A DNA stretch of 64,000 nucleotides from Enoplosus armatus. Taxonomy: Eukaryota; Chordata; Actinopteri; Centrarchiformes; Enoplosidae. Below the pieces are notes generated by a model that saw nothing but the letters and a program-made list of their open reading frames with translations, ran no database searches and was not told the DNA's origin. The DNA lies in NCBI RefSeq assembly GCF_043641665.1, contig NC_092196.1, positions 20,745,192 through 20,809,191 on the forward strand, given 5' to 3'. Below are positions 1 through 47,833 of this stretch, one piece after another. The translations under genes and the position numbers were made by a program. Position 1 is the stretch's first letter. Each line of letters begins with the position of its first letter.

Positions 1-75
1 ACCAGAGTCAGATTCCTTGTATGTGTTCACATACTTGGCCAATGAAACTGATTCTAGTTCTCATTCTAATATATG
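1..75 (+). repeat. Probable non-LTR retroelement 3' tail fragment
   Basis: The sequence has a form often seen at the ends of fish LINE-type copies: a stretch reading ...CTTGTATGTG...ACATACTTGG followed by a degraded AATAAA-like word (AATGAA) and a short GATTCTAGTTCTCATTCT tail. It is cut by the window edge, so the body of the element cannot be judged. The family name is not certain. Confidence 0.45.
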
Positions 76-577
76 CACTAACCCTTTTGTATTTCAACAC
101 GTGTATGATCATATTTTGTGGTTTGTGTGTGTGTGAATGAGTTGCTTGCGTGTGTTTGAAGACTCGAAGGGCAAATTGTTTTTGGCTTTCTTGTTTTTCA
201 TCCTACATTTGTACATTTTGAAAGTGTTTTTAAATATTTCTATTCTGTGTAAAGTACTTAAAGCTGCATCTCATGTAAGACTGACGCTATAAAATGAATT
301 ATTATGATTATACTATTATTTGTATGCTGTTTAGGGGAGGTAATAAAATGCTTCCCGGGGTCTGTAGAAATGCTGGTTCCGGGCCCTGACCAGGACTCCT
401 GATGCTCTCTTCTTCACTGGTTCACGACCTGCAGCGACGTCATTTGCTCTAAATGAGAAAATAAATGCTTTCACTAAACAGTTGACTCGTTAATGGCCAC
501 ATGAGGGCCTCTGTGTCCTCTCTGCCGCCTCCAAACCTCCAAACCTCTCTCCTCATTTCAAGCCTTTGCCAAATTCC

Positions 578-608
578 CTCCTCCCTCCTCCTCCTCCTCC
601 TCCTCCTC
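578..608 (+). repeat. (CTC)n simple repeat in the xylt1 leader region
   Basis: About ten CTC/CCT triplets lie roughly 110 bases before the xylt1 start codon. This may be part of the promoter or 5' UTR. Confidence 0.8.
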
Positions 609-719
609 TCTGCCTGCCAGTAGCCCCTCTCAGGCCGCGTAGGGGAGCATTCATACCCCGCTGTCGGCGTTTAGCGGATGGGGCTCTCAGCTTGAGCCGG
701 AGGGAGGAGGAGGAGAAAG

Positions 720-30657
<29,938 letters not shown>

Positions 30658-31910
30658 CAGACGGACGGACTGAGGGAGGACGAGTGGACGGAGGAGAGGA
30701 ACAAATGAAGGAAGGCATGAGGCCGATGTCCCGTTTGTGTCTGATATTTATTTATTTTAATTTGTGCAACGTCAGAGCGAAAGGAAATGGATGGATCAAA
30801 GTTTGGAGGCAGAGACGGGATGAAGAGAATCGGACTCAAACACTGAGGAAAAGTATTCTCCGTCAGTCCTCATTCAGTCTGCTGCTCTCACTGTTATTTG
30901 GGACTACAAAGCTGTATGTGTGTGTGAGTGTGTGAGTGAATAAGTGTGTGTTGAAGCAGTATGTTAGAAGAACTTTATACCTCTTGTCGTGAGTGTTTCC
31001 CTGGGTTAAGGTACGCAAGTGTGTTTTACATGTTCAGATGCTGAAACTCAAAGTCTGAGGCCATCAAAGCTTAGTTAGGGCTCAGATAAACTGTGTTTTA
31101 ATCGTGATGATGTTTATTTTATTTCAGACTGTTATCCCAAGATTACAATTTAATTCAAGGTTTCCCGTGATCCTGAAATCTTTGAATACAACTTTCTAGT
31201 CATAGGACTTTTTTAACACGGATATAAATAGGAACATATTTAAAAGTTTTTCAAACTTTTTTTCCCCAATGTCATCACAATTGCTGCCAGCTGAAGTTGC
31301 AGGTCTGCTGAGGTGAAAGTGAAATCAAATTGGTGGATGCAGTAGAGGCAATAAGTGAAGACAGGTGACACAAGTTGGCATTATTTTTAATATTCAAATA
31401 AAAAGTCAACAGCTTTTATCAGCCGCAAATGTTACCATGTGTAATTGTTCACTGAAAAAAAAGTATTTAGTTCTCTTGAGATATCAAACTATCTCATTAT
31501 CTTAAAATAATAAAATCGAGAGGCCATAATTAATTATTAATTATCTTGGGATAACAGGCCTGAGACACTAAATTGGAGCATTACTTGTTTTCCTGAATAA
31601 GAGATAAAGAACCTAAAGTCATTAACAACCATTGACGTTCTCATACAGGGCCAGGAATGTGTCGGGGGGGCGGGGGGGCTGATAAATTATTCCCTCAAAT
31701 TACTAATTTGTGCACAAAATATTTATTCAATTCCTTTAACTTGCTTACTTGTACCCTCAAATGAAGTTAACATTCACTTTGAAAGTGAGCTCTGACTGAA
31801 CGTAGTCTCTCTTGCCGGATGTTTAAACGTGCAAAGCAGAGACCACGGTTCACCTCTCCACAAAGTGCTGCAGATGATTATTAGTATGTTGGAAAACACT
31901 GACAAACTGC

Positions 31911-32080
31911 CAGTGGTGGAATAAGTTCTCAGATCCTTTACTTAATGTAGTCATACAATTAAAAAAACAACAAAAAAAAACGACATTACAAGTAAAAGTC
32001 CTGCCTTTGGGTTGTTTAATCTATGACAATATATTAAGTTAAAAAGTTAAAACTACTTAAGTACTCACAAAGTACCTGTT
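31911..32080 (+). repeat. Interspersed repeat family D (CAGTGGTGGAATAAGT)
   Basis: It starts cagtggtggaataagttctc, continues agatcctttacttaatgtag and has acattacaagtaaaagtcct. This is a pattern very common in spiny-rayed fish. A related block with reversed phrases (cttttacttaagtaag, atttttacatcactatattg) lies at about 35690-35825. Confidence 0.65.
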
Positions 32081-33162
32081 AAGAACTTGTTGAAGTTCTT
32101 CTCCCTTGACACTGACCCGCTCTGTATTCTGATGGGTGTTTCTTTCTGTGCCATGTCTGAATCCTTCAGACCGCCTGAGACTTGAAGTGTGAGACGTCCG
32201 CTATGCTGGAGCTCAGAAGAGATTCACCTCCTCTTTTTGTCCTTTTTACTTTACACTTATTTTTTATCTGCTCTTGGCTGTAGAAACTGATGTGACTGTG
32301 TCAAAGCGTACAGCTGCTGCGTGAGTAATTTATTCAGACGTTTATATAAACTTTTTTTTGGTCAGTGACTAATATTTGATATGCTGATATTTGTTTCTAG
32401 TACAAAAACCTCTGCCTTTGTCTGTAAAGGCCTTCAAGTGTTTGAGGCGCAATGGTAATTGTTTGTCAGTTTTGGGTGGCAGCGTTAAATGGCCGCCTCT
32501 CCTCGCTGCCCTTTGACTTATCTGCTCTCATTTCAAACTACTTTACAGCTACGACCACAGCGCTAAAGTACAGCTACATATTTTAAACTAAGTCGGATGT
32601 TTAAGTCATGTTTTTGTCCTTAAGTTTGACTGGACATTTATAGGTCAGTAACAGTTACAATATTTTGTATGAACCAATCTCTCAAAATGTTTTTTTTATT
32701 AATCGTTTACCTTTAAGATGTCAAAAAAATAACAGCAAATGCCCGTCAACAGTTAGCAGAGCACAAGTGAGGCCTTAGAAATGCACATGTATATTGTACT
32801 GTGTGTGTCTGAGCACTGAGACCCCAAAGGTACTTAATTTATAATGACTTGAAATGAAAACGAAAGCAGCGAATCTTCATAAGAAGAAGCTTTAAACAGC
32901 AAATCAATTGGTTATCACTTAAATTAACTGTAAAACTAATCAGCAAGTTGTTTCAGGGCTAAACATTTCAAAACAGAAAGAAACGGTGATTCAATATTTC
33001 TGCATTCATTTCAGCTTTATGTTTTTGTATTAATCTCATTTTACATATTTCTGTGTTTTTAACCAGATTTCCTTCCATACTAAACATTACTTACATGTGC
33101 ACAAAATATTTAATTTGACTTGCTGTCAGTTGAGTTAGGATGCAGCAGGTGAGGAGGGAAGA

Positions 33163-33200
33163 GGAAGAGGAGGAGGAGGAGGAGGAGGAGGAGGAGGAGG
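33163..33200 (+). repeat. (AGG)n simple repeat
   Basis: About twelve AGG triplets preceded by GA-rich sequence. Confidence 0.93.
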
Positions 33201-35429
33201 CCACCCAAAACATTTAGATGCACCTTTATATTTCCACGCTGCTCAGCGATGGACAGCTGGCTCAGAAAGTATTCATACCAAGTCTGAGTTGCACCAGTAA
33301 GGATAAAAGTTGTCCCGTGTGAGAGGCTTTGCTAATGTTTTTATGAGGTTGGTTGTTTTGCCTTAAGAATTCACACAGCGAGTTTTAGTGAGAAACACTG
33401 AACATACAGTAAACAATACTGTTAATCCACAATGACAACTCCACAGGGAACCTTCATGTCAAAATCTGTGCAACTGTTAAACCTGTTGAGTTAGGTTTTA
33501 ACTGGATTTGCAGCCGTTCTGAATTTTAGCCAAAACGGGCTAATAATATGACAATAGTTCGACATTTTGAGAAATATGGTCATTCGCTTTCAGGCCACGA
33601 GGTAGATGCTGGGATTGACACCACTCTCGTGTCTGTACGGTGAAAATGAAGCTCCAGCCAGCAGGGAAGTGAATGAGTGTGCTTCAGGCTAGCCTAACTC
33701 CTACACAGATGTTGCTCATATTTTCAAAATTGAATACAGTGTCAGACAGAACATTAATCATTGCGATTTTTTAATCAAAATAATGCAAAGCAATCTCAAA
33801 TTAACAAATCTTAATCCTTGGTGGTGCAATTCATCTTCAGATAGTTATATTGTTCATTACTATAAAAGCTAATATTTAATCATGTGTGTAGTTGACATAT
33901 GACAATATTATTGGGACCAAAACTGGAGACCAGTGAGGTTTTCTAACCGTGAGGGTGAAGCTCAGAATGAACTGTTGTTCTGCGACAGTCAGCACTTAAA
34001 GTAAGGACATGAACAGGAAGTTGTTCTGGAAAAGATTGTGACTATTATAAGTAATTTATTATTGGAAATGTTTGGGTTGTGGATCAGCACAGTGCACAGG
34101 ACCAAAACATGCATGAACATCAGTGACTTACTGCCACTAGATAAAGGATTAAATAGAAGAGGTCCAGTCAGGCCATGTTTAACTGTTTGATCTGCATTAG
34201 ATTGATCACCAGTATTTTGATATCAGAACACTGTAAAATATGGTAAGCTCTTATTTCCGTATGTGGTGCGAGGGGTATATCAGCCTGTAAGAGGATGTTC
34301 TCCACTGACTTGAAAATCTAATAGTCAACTCATTGTTAAAAAAAGACTTCTGGCGTCTCCTGCTGTCCGCAGTAAAATCAAATAATGGAGTTCTAGTCTG
34401 ATTTTGTGATTGTGTCCCAAATAAGGAGAGTTTGACTCTGTTCTGGTTTCATTCTAATGCTGAACTCAAACAGTTAAACTGTATGCTGACCAGGTACAAA
34501 ACTCTACTCTTTAAATGTATTATAAACATGTTTTTAGTTATGATAGATGCCAGTCAGAATCACTCCTATCACAAAGTTCAAACATCATTTGTGGCCACCC
34601 TAATTCCTTCAATATCTTTATATGTCAGCAGTCATTTCGCTGTCATGTCAGTCTCAAAGAAAGTCCTAAACATTAAAAAAGTTAAGGAAAATTACAAACA
34701 ATGACAACAAATACAGCTTTTAGTTTCTGTTTCTACTCTGTTGATTTGAGTTTTATGTCCGATAAGATATATGATGAGAGAGTCGATGTAAATCAGTATT
34801 TTGTAAAATGCTCATAGATGATGTACAGTTTATAAGTTAATGACATAGAAAGGTCCAGCTCTCTGGACGCAGTGCTGTGATGGTGCCACAGAAGTCATGT
34901 GACTGTTTTTAAGAGATTCTGGTGTGAAAGTGTTAAGATGTTGATGAAGTCTTCAGATTCTAGAGGAAGATCCCAGCTGAGAGGTTTGTTCTCTTCATGC
35001 TTTTTATTTTTGCTGTTTTCTTTTCTACCCAGTACCAACCTATTTTTGTTTGTTTTTCTTCCAGTGCCAGTTCTGTCTTACTGGCGGTTCGTTTTGTTAT
35101 TTTCTTGCTTTTCTTTATTGTTCTCTCTCTCTGGGAGTAGTGCTGTGCCTTAGCTGTACTCCTGTTTTAGGAAACCCTCTCTGAAAGCATCAAAAACTCA
35201 AACTCAAATGTCCAAAAACCAAACAAAAAGAAAGAATTGTTGTGAATGCCTTATAAATGACCTTAGTGGTTTTGAAGTTAATTTTTTTTAAATAAAACAG
35301 AATCTCCCTTTATTGTGTGTCTCTGCGGTTCATTTCACACTCATGTTTCTATCTACATGGATTGCTGTGGGAGTCAGAGGGCTTCAGTGGCCCCCAATAA
35401 AATTAGGTGAAGGAGCTACTACTGCAAGT

Positions 35430-35830
35430 CATTTTGAGGTACTTTATACTTCTACTTCACTCATTTTCAAAGGCAAATGTTACTTTACAGATTCAGATTT
35501 CACATACAAAGCACATGATGGGCCTATAAAATATGACACTTAAAATAGAATAAACTATGAAACACTATGAACTAGTTGAAATGAGTTTCACCTTAGTCAA
35601 GAAAATGTCTTCTGTGCATTAAGGCATCTGTAATAAACCAATGACGTAACGTTCACGGGGGCCTAAGAAGTACTCTTCTTACTTTTGATACTTTATGAAG
35701 ATTTTTTTATTAATACTTTTACTTAAGTAAGAATTTGGAAAATGCAAGACATTTTACAATGGAGCATTTTTACATCACTATATTGCTACTTTTGTTGTTG
35801 AATACTTGAATACTTTTTCTACGACTCGTT
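35430..35830 (-). repeat. Family D repeat, larger copy
   Basis: Words such as gaggtactttatacttctac, cttttacttaagtaagaa and gagcatttttacatcacta mark a longer member of the same family. A GT-poor middle lies near 35600-35680. It is non-coding. Confidence 0.55.
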
Positions 35831-38210
35831 TATGAAGTAGACTAGAATTTAGATTTAGATTTTAAAATGCCGATTTGAAGTCTTAGTTTTTGGTTGCTGC
35901 CATCATTGAGCCAGAAAATCCAAATTCAGTCAGAAGAGGGCAGAAACTGGATAAAGCTGAGGAGAGACATACTCTTCTTTGGACATTAACATCTTTTTAA
36001 CAGACTTTATATAAGTAGAGATCACTTCAATGTCACTGTTTCCTTGGAGCAGCATGTCGTGGCCATTAGAGGAACTGCAGCTTAAATTCAGGCCTTTTGG
36101 TTAAAGAAGAAACTATTAAAACACATCAGTGAGCCTCGCTGTTGCACTGGGAGACATGTTCCTCCATCACCATGAACACACACACTGTAGTTTATTGTGA
36201 CTCAGTCCTACACACACCGTCCTGCTGCCCCAAATACTCACTAGAGCACCACGTGGATTCATCCAACGCTGAAAATAGTCCCCTGAAAATGCACTATTTC
36301 CATGTTGTTTATAAAGATTTACATCTTCAGTAGGAACCAATGGGTTTGGAGCTGAGAGCTACAGACAGGAAGTCAGACAGTATTGAACATTGTTGGTTTT
36401 GGTCTTTTCACGGGAAAATCCCTTAAATCCTTTAAATATACATGATTTTTTTCAAATTTCTCGACTCGTGTTTTTCCTGTCTTATTTGATCTGAAAATAT
36501 CTTTAAAAATGTTTTTATTGAACACTTCATATCTGCGGTGAAGAGCACCCACAGCCAGTGGGGATGGAATCATCAATACAGCTGATCGATGGACACACAG
36601 CTGGAAGGACAGAGCTAATTATTATTAGAGTAAGCTGCCGTTAGCCAGCATGTGACGCTGACCATAACTTAAATCATACATACAGAAGCCCATGGAGGAC
36701 GCGGCTGTAATTACCATATCAAGTCTGTAAGAAATAGGTCATTTCACAGAAACTCACTGTTCACAGCTCAGAACATAAACAAGTGTTGCAGAGACAAAGA
36801 ACCTTTCATGTGTGTTAATGTCTGCGATGTTCCTGATGGGAAAACCCTCTCATGGACTCTCAACACCAGCCGTCCTCCTCAATAATGTCACTTTGTTAGT
36901 GCATTAAAAGAGGGCTGCGATTAAAGCAGCATTTATCACTTCATGAATATATAATGAATACTACATTTGTTCATTTAATGTTGTTTGTTATTTTATGAAT
37001 ATTTTATTTCTTCCCCTCTGCCTTTCGTGACTAATTTATTAGTCATATTGGAAACTTTCTATTTGATTAGTTAATGAATATGGCTGCATGAATGCTAAAA
37101 CTTTCTGGGGGTGTGTTGTTCTTATACTATACACACACACACACACACACATATATATGTATAACATAAGTATAACATTTTTCCTCATGAATATTACTAA
37201 TATTTATAACACTGTAGGCCATTCCCTCTGGGGAAATACACAAACAGATCATTATTATCTCATCTCAGTTATGAGTAAGTAAAAAACTTAATCTGCCAAT
37301 ATTATAATTTAACAGTATTTTATAATCCTAACATGAGATGTACTATTGTGATGAGTCAGAGTTCTGACTTAGTGTGTCATAATATTACCATTGATTTATC
37401 TAGAAAAGTTTAAAAACCTTCTACACACAACAATCATAGTGTACATAATATCATACCCACGGTATCAAACTGATGCAAGTTATTTCAATATGAGGCCTTT
37501 TAAGGAGAAATGTGCTGTTTCCTAAGTTTATAACTGATTGTGTTTACATTTACCATCAGTGGTCAGAGCTCTGCTGCCCCCTCGTGTATATTATTATAGT
37601 TACATGCGGCTGGGAGCATCTAGTCTGTACGGAGAAGTCTTTGTAAAGTTTAAATTCAACTCTTAACTACTTATTTAGACTAATGACATTAATGTCAATT
37701 AAACATCAAAGGAGACACACAGGAAAGAAGTCAGATATTATACTGTCATCTGAGCCGATACCCTGTTCAACAGTATAAAGATGATAAAAAAAAAACATGA
37801 GCAATTAAATTACAGCTGAGATTTCCATTACACACTCCTCCATATATTCAGCCTATATATGTATTTAACTGTCTTCTCTCTAGATTATTAAATAACAGAC
37901 CTCTAACTCCTGTTGTTGGTATAAATATGGTATTTGTATCTATCTTTATTATTCTGAAGCATAAAAAGAATATGAAAAGGAAGATTTTAGACTTTTAGAA
38001 CCAGTTGACACTCAGGAAAGAAGGAATCGGGAGACAAGGGATTTTTTTTACATATATATTTTAAGAAAATACTGACAGATGCTACTAATAGCTATATACA
38101 CCGAGGTTTCAGAACAGCAGGGTTTTGCCAGTTGAGGAGAAAAGTGGAACTTGGCAGATGAAGTGAACAGGTTGACTGATGGACAGATGTGGCGTCACTG
38201 GCTCCGCCTC

Positions 38211-42842
<4,632 letters not shown>

Positions 42843-43804
42843 AACCTCGGCCGTTTTAAAAACAATCACACGCCTCTGCGACCCTGCGCAGTTTCTTCGG
42901 AGGGGCAGGTCTTCAACAAACAGCCAAGATGGCGTCGGTGGAACACAGGCTCCGCCTCTCGTCCGCCCAGGATGTGCCTGTTCAACTACAACTCCCATGA
43001 GTCTTAGCACCAACTTAACTTGGACCAGAGACATTTAAATTAACAGGGGTGAAGATGTGAAATGATGAACTGTGGTTTCTCCCACTTTCTGTGCATTATG
43101 TATGTATGTATGTGTTAGAAATGTGTTATTCAATATAAAATATAATGTACTTGTATTTTAACTCAAAAACTCCTTCACCAAGGGCTGACTTACTATATGC
43201 TAATGATTGTGTGTGCTTCATGCACTGCATTCAGCATTAAACAATTTGTAATTTATCAAATTACCACAAAAACCACACGTGTAGCCTTCATGGCCCTGAG
43301 GGTCTAGAGCCCGACAGCAGTTGACCAGTGATTTAAAACATTAGTGTTCCAGCTTTGCAGCACTCAGGACAAACTGGTTCTTTTCAGAGCAAGAACCAAA
43401 TTCTTACCAGGACCGAACCCCAGATACCATAGGACCACTCTGGCCTCAACATGTATTAAAATCTCAATACATAATTAAAAATAGATATAATACAACTGCA
43501 ACCGTCAGTGTAACTGAACTCAACTGGAATGAACAATGAAAAATTACAGGAAATACAGACAAAGTGAGATCAGAGAAAATTTAATTTGTCGTTCTTTCAA
43601 GTCATATTGCATCACAACAAAAAGCAACAACCATCTGTATCTGATATTCGTGTGCATGAAAGTGCATACCAGAGAACAGGATAACGGCGATGTAGAGGAG
43701 GATAGGATACTACGGTGAATGTCATTCCTGGTGCAGGGCTTTAATCTATGCAAACTGATGGAGGCACACATACATTTGTTCATTGGCCCTCCTGTTGCCC
43801 TTTG
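42843..43804. promoter_or_regulatory. kat8 promoter region and rnf25 3' flank
   Basis: Two recognisable core-promoter motifs lie just upstream of the kat8 start: a YY1-like CAAGATGGCG at 42925-42934 and a ZNF143-like ACTACAACTCCCA in 42985-42997. Both are typical of TATA-less housekeeping promoters. The stretch 43030-43750 is AT-rich with a short (TATG)n near 43097. TTTAAT words at 43740 and 43580 (ATTAAA on the minus strand) are candidate poly(A) signals for rnf25. Motif recognition is by eye. Confidence 0.55.
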
Positions 43805-46800
43805 TCATAGTACCTCCTCTCTTCCCCTCTCTCTCTCCTCCACCTTGTGTTGGAAGCCCCTGCTGTGACCCCGGCGGGGCCCCCCTCCTCTGCTGTACAG
43901 GTTATTGGCCCCTCCCCTGCTTCTTGAAGCTCGCCCGTCCCAGTGGTAGTGCGCAGGCCCGGTGTGGGGACCGTATCGGTGAGGACCCCTTCTCCTTCCG
44001 CGATGACCACGACCACCTGCAGACTCTGCAGCATCTTCTGGGCATTCAGTTTCCAGGGCTGCCTGGCACATTGGCTGATCGTCTGGAGACACCAGGGTCT
44101 TGTGCGGCTCTGCGGAGACATCCCTGCCCGTCTTGGACTGGCAGAATTCTGCATTTACTTGCATCTGTTGGCCGTGGTTACCCTGAGCTTTGGCTTTTAC
44201 TGGTCCTTCAGTGCAGTGTGAGGACAGAGAGAGTTTGTCCAGGTGCTCTGTGATGGGGGCGGCTCTCCGGTGTTGTGGTCTGGACCTGCCTCCTCTCCTC
44301 GGTCCCCTCATCTGGTTCTGACGCCTCTGGCCCTGACCGCCTCTGCAGTGGGACAGTCCAGGAACAAACCGGTCCGCTCTGACACCAGTTTCATCGGACG
44401 AAATATTAGAAGCAGAGGGTACAGGGGGGTCAGTAGAGACATCTGCGTCCAGGTTTCCATTTTCAGCAACAGATGGAGCCTGTGGGGGTTGACATGCATC
44501 ACTGTAAGAGTTTTTGTGTAACATTATATAGGAACAGTATTAATAAGGCAGATTTGGAGTCGCATGAAGGTGTATTTTTTCACTTTTGATACAGCTAGGT
44601 CGTCAGTTTGCAACTGCTTTCAGTTTTTCTTCAACAAATGTAATATTTTGAACAGGGTTCAGTTTTTTCAGTTCCTGAGTTTTTGGTACGTTAAACCTAT
44701 TTTTTCTACCTGATAAATATCTAAGGAGATTTCCTACCTTTGCTCACTTCGTTGTTTTAACACTCTTCACGTAACTAATTTTAGCCTGAGCAACTAAAAT
44801 GTCCAGTTCCATCAGAGAGCTATCCAAGCCAGTGATATGAAGTATGAGAGACACGGTAATAATGTATGTATGTACCATTCTTACCTCGTTGATATGGATG
44901 AGAAAACGATTCGATTCCACCTCCGGGTCAATGATCCCACCTTTAGACCTCTGTCTTTCTAAAAGCTTCTGGAGTTCACACCACTTCTGTTGAAACTTTG
45001 AACCGATCGCTGCTTCGTCCAGCTGAGTGAAAAGTACAAAAGCTTTTGAATGTTTTGATTTTTCAAACTGTTAAACTGTAGAGACTGAATGTTTATTCTT
45101 GACCTTGGAAAAAGCTAAGCTATCTCACCACAGGGTCCAGGACCCATTAGTAGCTGTAGCTGCTTTCACTTGGAAGCTCCAGAACAGCTACTAATGAACC
45201 TTGTGGTGAGACTGTTGTGAGAAGTGAAACTGTGCGTCAGGAGGTGGTGTTACCTCCGGCAGCTGGGGTGCAGGGGAGGACAGAAGCTGATCAACATCAT
45301 ATGTTAGAGGCTCTCTACACACCGGACACACCACAGTCAGCTCCTACGAGAAGAGTCAGTGATTAAATAGCTCATAAAGAAAGATGTCTTTGACCAGAAC
45401 TCTCCAGCTGATATTGGACCTGATAGTCTGTTCTGTGTCTGGTCTTGTCCTCCTCCAACTCCTTCTCCCTCTGGCGGAGCTCGCTCTCAGAGTGGCTGAC
45501 GTAGCGACCGAGGCAGTGGCAGTGGAAGTAGTGGTAGCAGCTCGTCTTGGTGAACGTCTCCCCCTCCTGAAGACATACATGACTGGGTTTGCTTACATTT
45601 TTAACAGAATCAGACTTTAGGAACATCTGCATTAAACTATTTTTCAAAAGCTACACAAGCAGGTCGAGCCAGTGTTATATATATATCTTTTCAAACGATA
45701 CAACAAAAACAACTATTTTCTCCAGTAATCCACTAATTGTTCATTAAAAATGCCAGAAAACATCCGTCACAGTTTCCTAAAGTCGGAGGTAATGTCATCA
45801 AACTGCCTGTTTTGTTTGACCAACAGTCTGGACTTTCTGCTTTCAAAATGACAACAATTAGTGCAGCTTTAAAACGTGACAGCTGAACTCAACCCTACTT
45901 TTAATTAATGACCAAAGTCAACAAAAGAGATTCTGATGGCGGCAGACAGTGAGCGGAGTAAAAAATAACCTCCATCATGTTTCTCCTTGTTATAGAGGGC
46001 CTGATGGGTAACAGCATACCTTAAAGCCATAGAGGCAAATGACACAGTTTCCATGAGGAATATTGCTTTCAGTCAGGATTTCTTTAGCTTTCTGAAGGAG
46101 AAAAAACAGGAAAACAGTTAGAAATAAGACTTTAAGCTGATCGTTACCTTAATGTGAATGATAGATATAAAAAAATCACTATAGTGACCTCAATGAGCTG
46201 ATACAACACTGGTGAACCCAGACAGGACTGAGCCTCCAACTGAAGACACTTCTGGACACTAAGAGAAAGGGTTTCACATGATGGGAGGATTTTACAATAT
46301 TAACATGAGAGCAGAAAGCGGCGACACCGAGTCTGATCAGCCCACAGCTTCAGTTCGTTACCTGCTGAGCTTGTCATCAGAAAGCCCCCGTGGGTTATGA
46401 ATGGCGATGGCCGGAGAAGACGAGGGATACTAAACAAACAAAACAGGGACGAGAGAGTCAAACACAAATTCATTTCATTAGAGTTTCTTGATCAAGCAAG
46501 CTGGACGTTAAAGGATAAGTCTCGTGATATTCTATATTTTCTTTCATTGTCAACAAATCCCACGAAAAGATGGTGAGTATCATAGAGCCTGATATATCTT
46601 CTTCCTCACATCAATGAGCCACACTGTTATGTGTTATATTAATATGTATGTGCTTAACAATTTGATTTTCAGTATGAACCAATGGGCTGAGAGCTGAGAG
46701 CCACAGACAGGAAGTCAGACAGGACTGAGAGACAGACAACACGTTGTTGGTTTTTGTCTTTTTATGGGATTTGCTGACATTTACCAGCATAATCCTTTAC

Positions 46801-47792
46801 GATACATTACAAATCCACTATCACTGTGTGGAGAATAAATGTTGGCATCAGTGTATCACAGAATACTTTCTCTGCATACAGAATCTCAGTATCTCAGCCT
46901 GCACAGACTGAGAGGAGAAGATAACGGAGAGCGCACCTGCTGATCGAGGGTCAAAGTCAGGGTGAGTCGGACAAACTGGGAGACAGAGTCCTCCGCTGTG
47001 GACGGGTACAGGACCAGACTCACCTCCCAGCCCCTGGAGGACACAACACACCAGCAGCTTTAGCAACAGGCCTTAAAAACGGAGACAAATCACGGGAGCC
47101 AAAGGAGACGGGTAAAGTCTTCATCCGTGCTGAAGTCAGATATCAACAAGGCTGATGCAACAAAACAGCAACACGAGGCTCAACAGGCTACACAAACCAT
47201 TTGCTCTACGCAGACACTCTGTGGCAAACTCTATTCAAAAATGTGTGAATTTAATGTTCAATTACTCTCACTGACAGGTGTGTACATGAATCTGATAAGC
47301 AAATTATTCAATCGAGACTGGAGTGATACTCTCCCCATGAGACGGCAGAGCTTTGGTTAACTTTCTAATGTGAGCTAATAACAGCCTGGCCTCCAGCTCT
47401 GCTCATCACGGCAGTACTGAGCACAGTTTTGGTTTTCTGCGTCATTTTTATTTTATCTGCCAGCTGTTAGTTTAAATGGAGAAGCAGAGTCGACAGAACT
47501 GTAAGCTGCATGCAGCTCCTGGGATGGTGTTACATCAAAACCTGTGACCCATCACATTCTATGACCTGATTAGGAATTTCAGCTTTACTGCCACTGCAAA
47601 TGTTTTCACCATATTTTATCACATACTGGATTTTGATTGGTGTTACCACAAAGGGTGCCACCGTTGTATCTAAATAGGCCTCTGATAGCTGTGTCAAAGT
47701 GCACCGATATGTGAGGACCCATCAGGAGTTACAGGACAAAGACCAAAGTGACCACACACCTAACATCTGTACTATCACAGTTGTGACACATT

Positions 47793-47833
<41 letters not shown>

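Larger units (their letters stand above)
1..719. other. Upstream flank and 5' leader region of xylt1
   Basis: No coding exon is seen here. The first 75 bases look like the 3' tail of a fish non-LTR element (listed separately). Bases 280-480 are AT-rich and hold AATAAA-like strings that could belong to an upstream gene or to a repeat. From about 480 the sequence becomes rich in C and CT and leads into the first xylt1 exon, with a pyrimidine-rich (CTC)n run at 578-608. The promoter and 5' UTR of xylt1 must lie here, but I see no clear TATA box and cannot place the transcription start. Confidence 0.5.
30658..38210. other. Convergent spacer: xylt1 3' UTR region, repeats and kat8 3' flank
   Basis: There is no supported coding exon in these 7.5 kb. 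AATAAA signals on the plus strand at 31397, 31509 and 35291 could end xylt1 transcripts; mammalian XYLT1 also has a long 3' UTR. A TTTATT at 37945 (AATAAA on the minus strand) lies about 260 bases past the kat8 stop. Interspersed repeats occupy about 31911-32080, 32670-32960, 33553-33665, 35430-35830 and 36150-36590. An (AGG)n run lies at 33163-33200. Confidence 0.7.

Noticed and set aside
43023..43034. Earlier in-frame ATG of kat8 at 43034
   Set aside because: It would place coding sequence over ZNF143-like and YY1-like promoter motifs and add residues with no match to the family. The ATG at 42842 is preferred, though not proven.
43783..44253. 156-codon plus-strand frame opposite the rnf25 tail exon
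   Set aside because: It is a shadow of the GC-rich Arg/Gly-coding exon on the other strand; the minus-strand frame continues the RNF25 protein.
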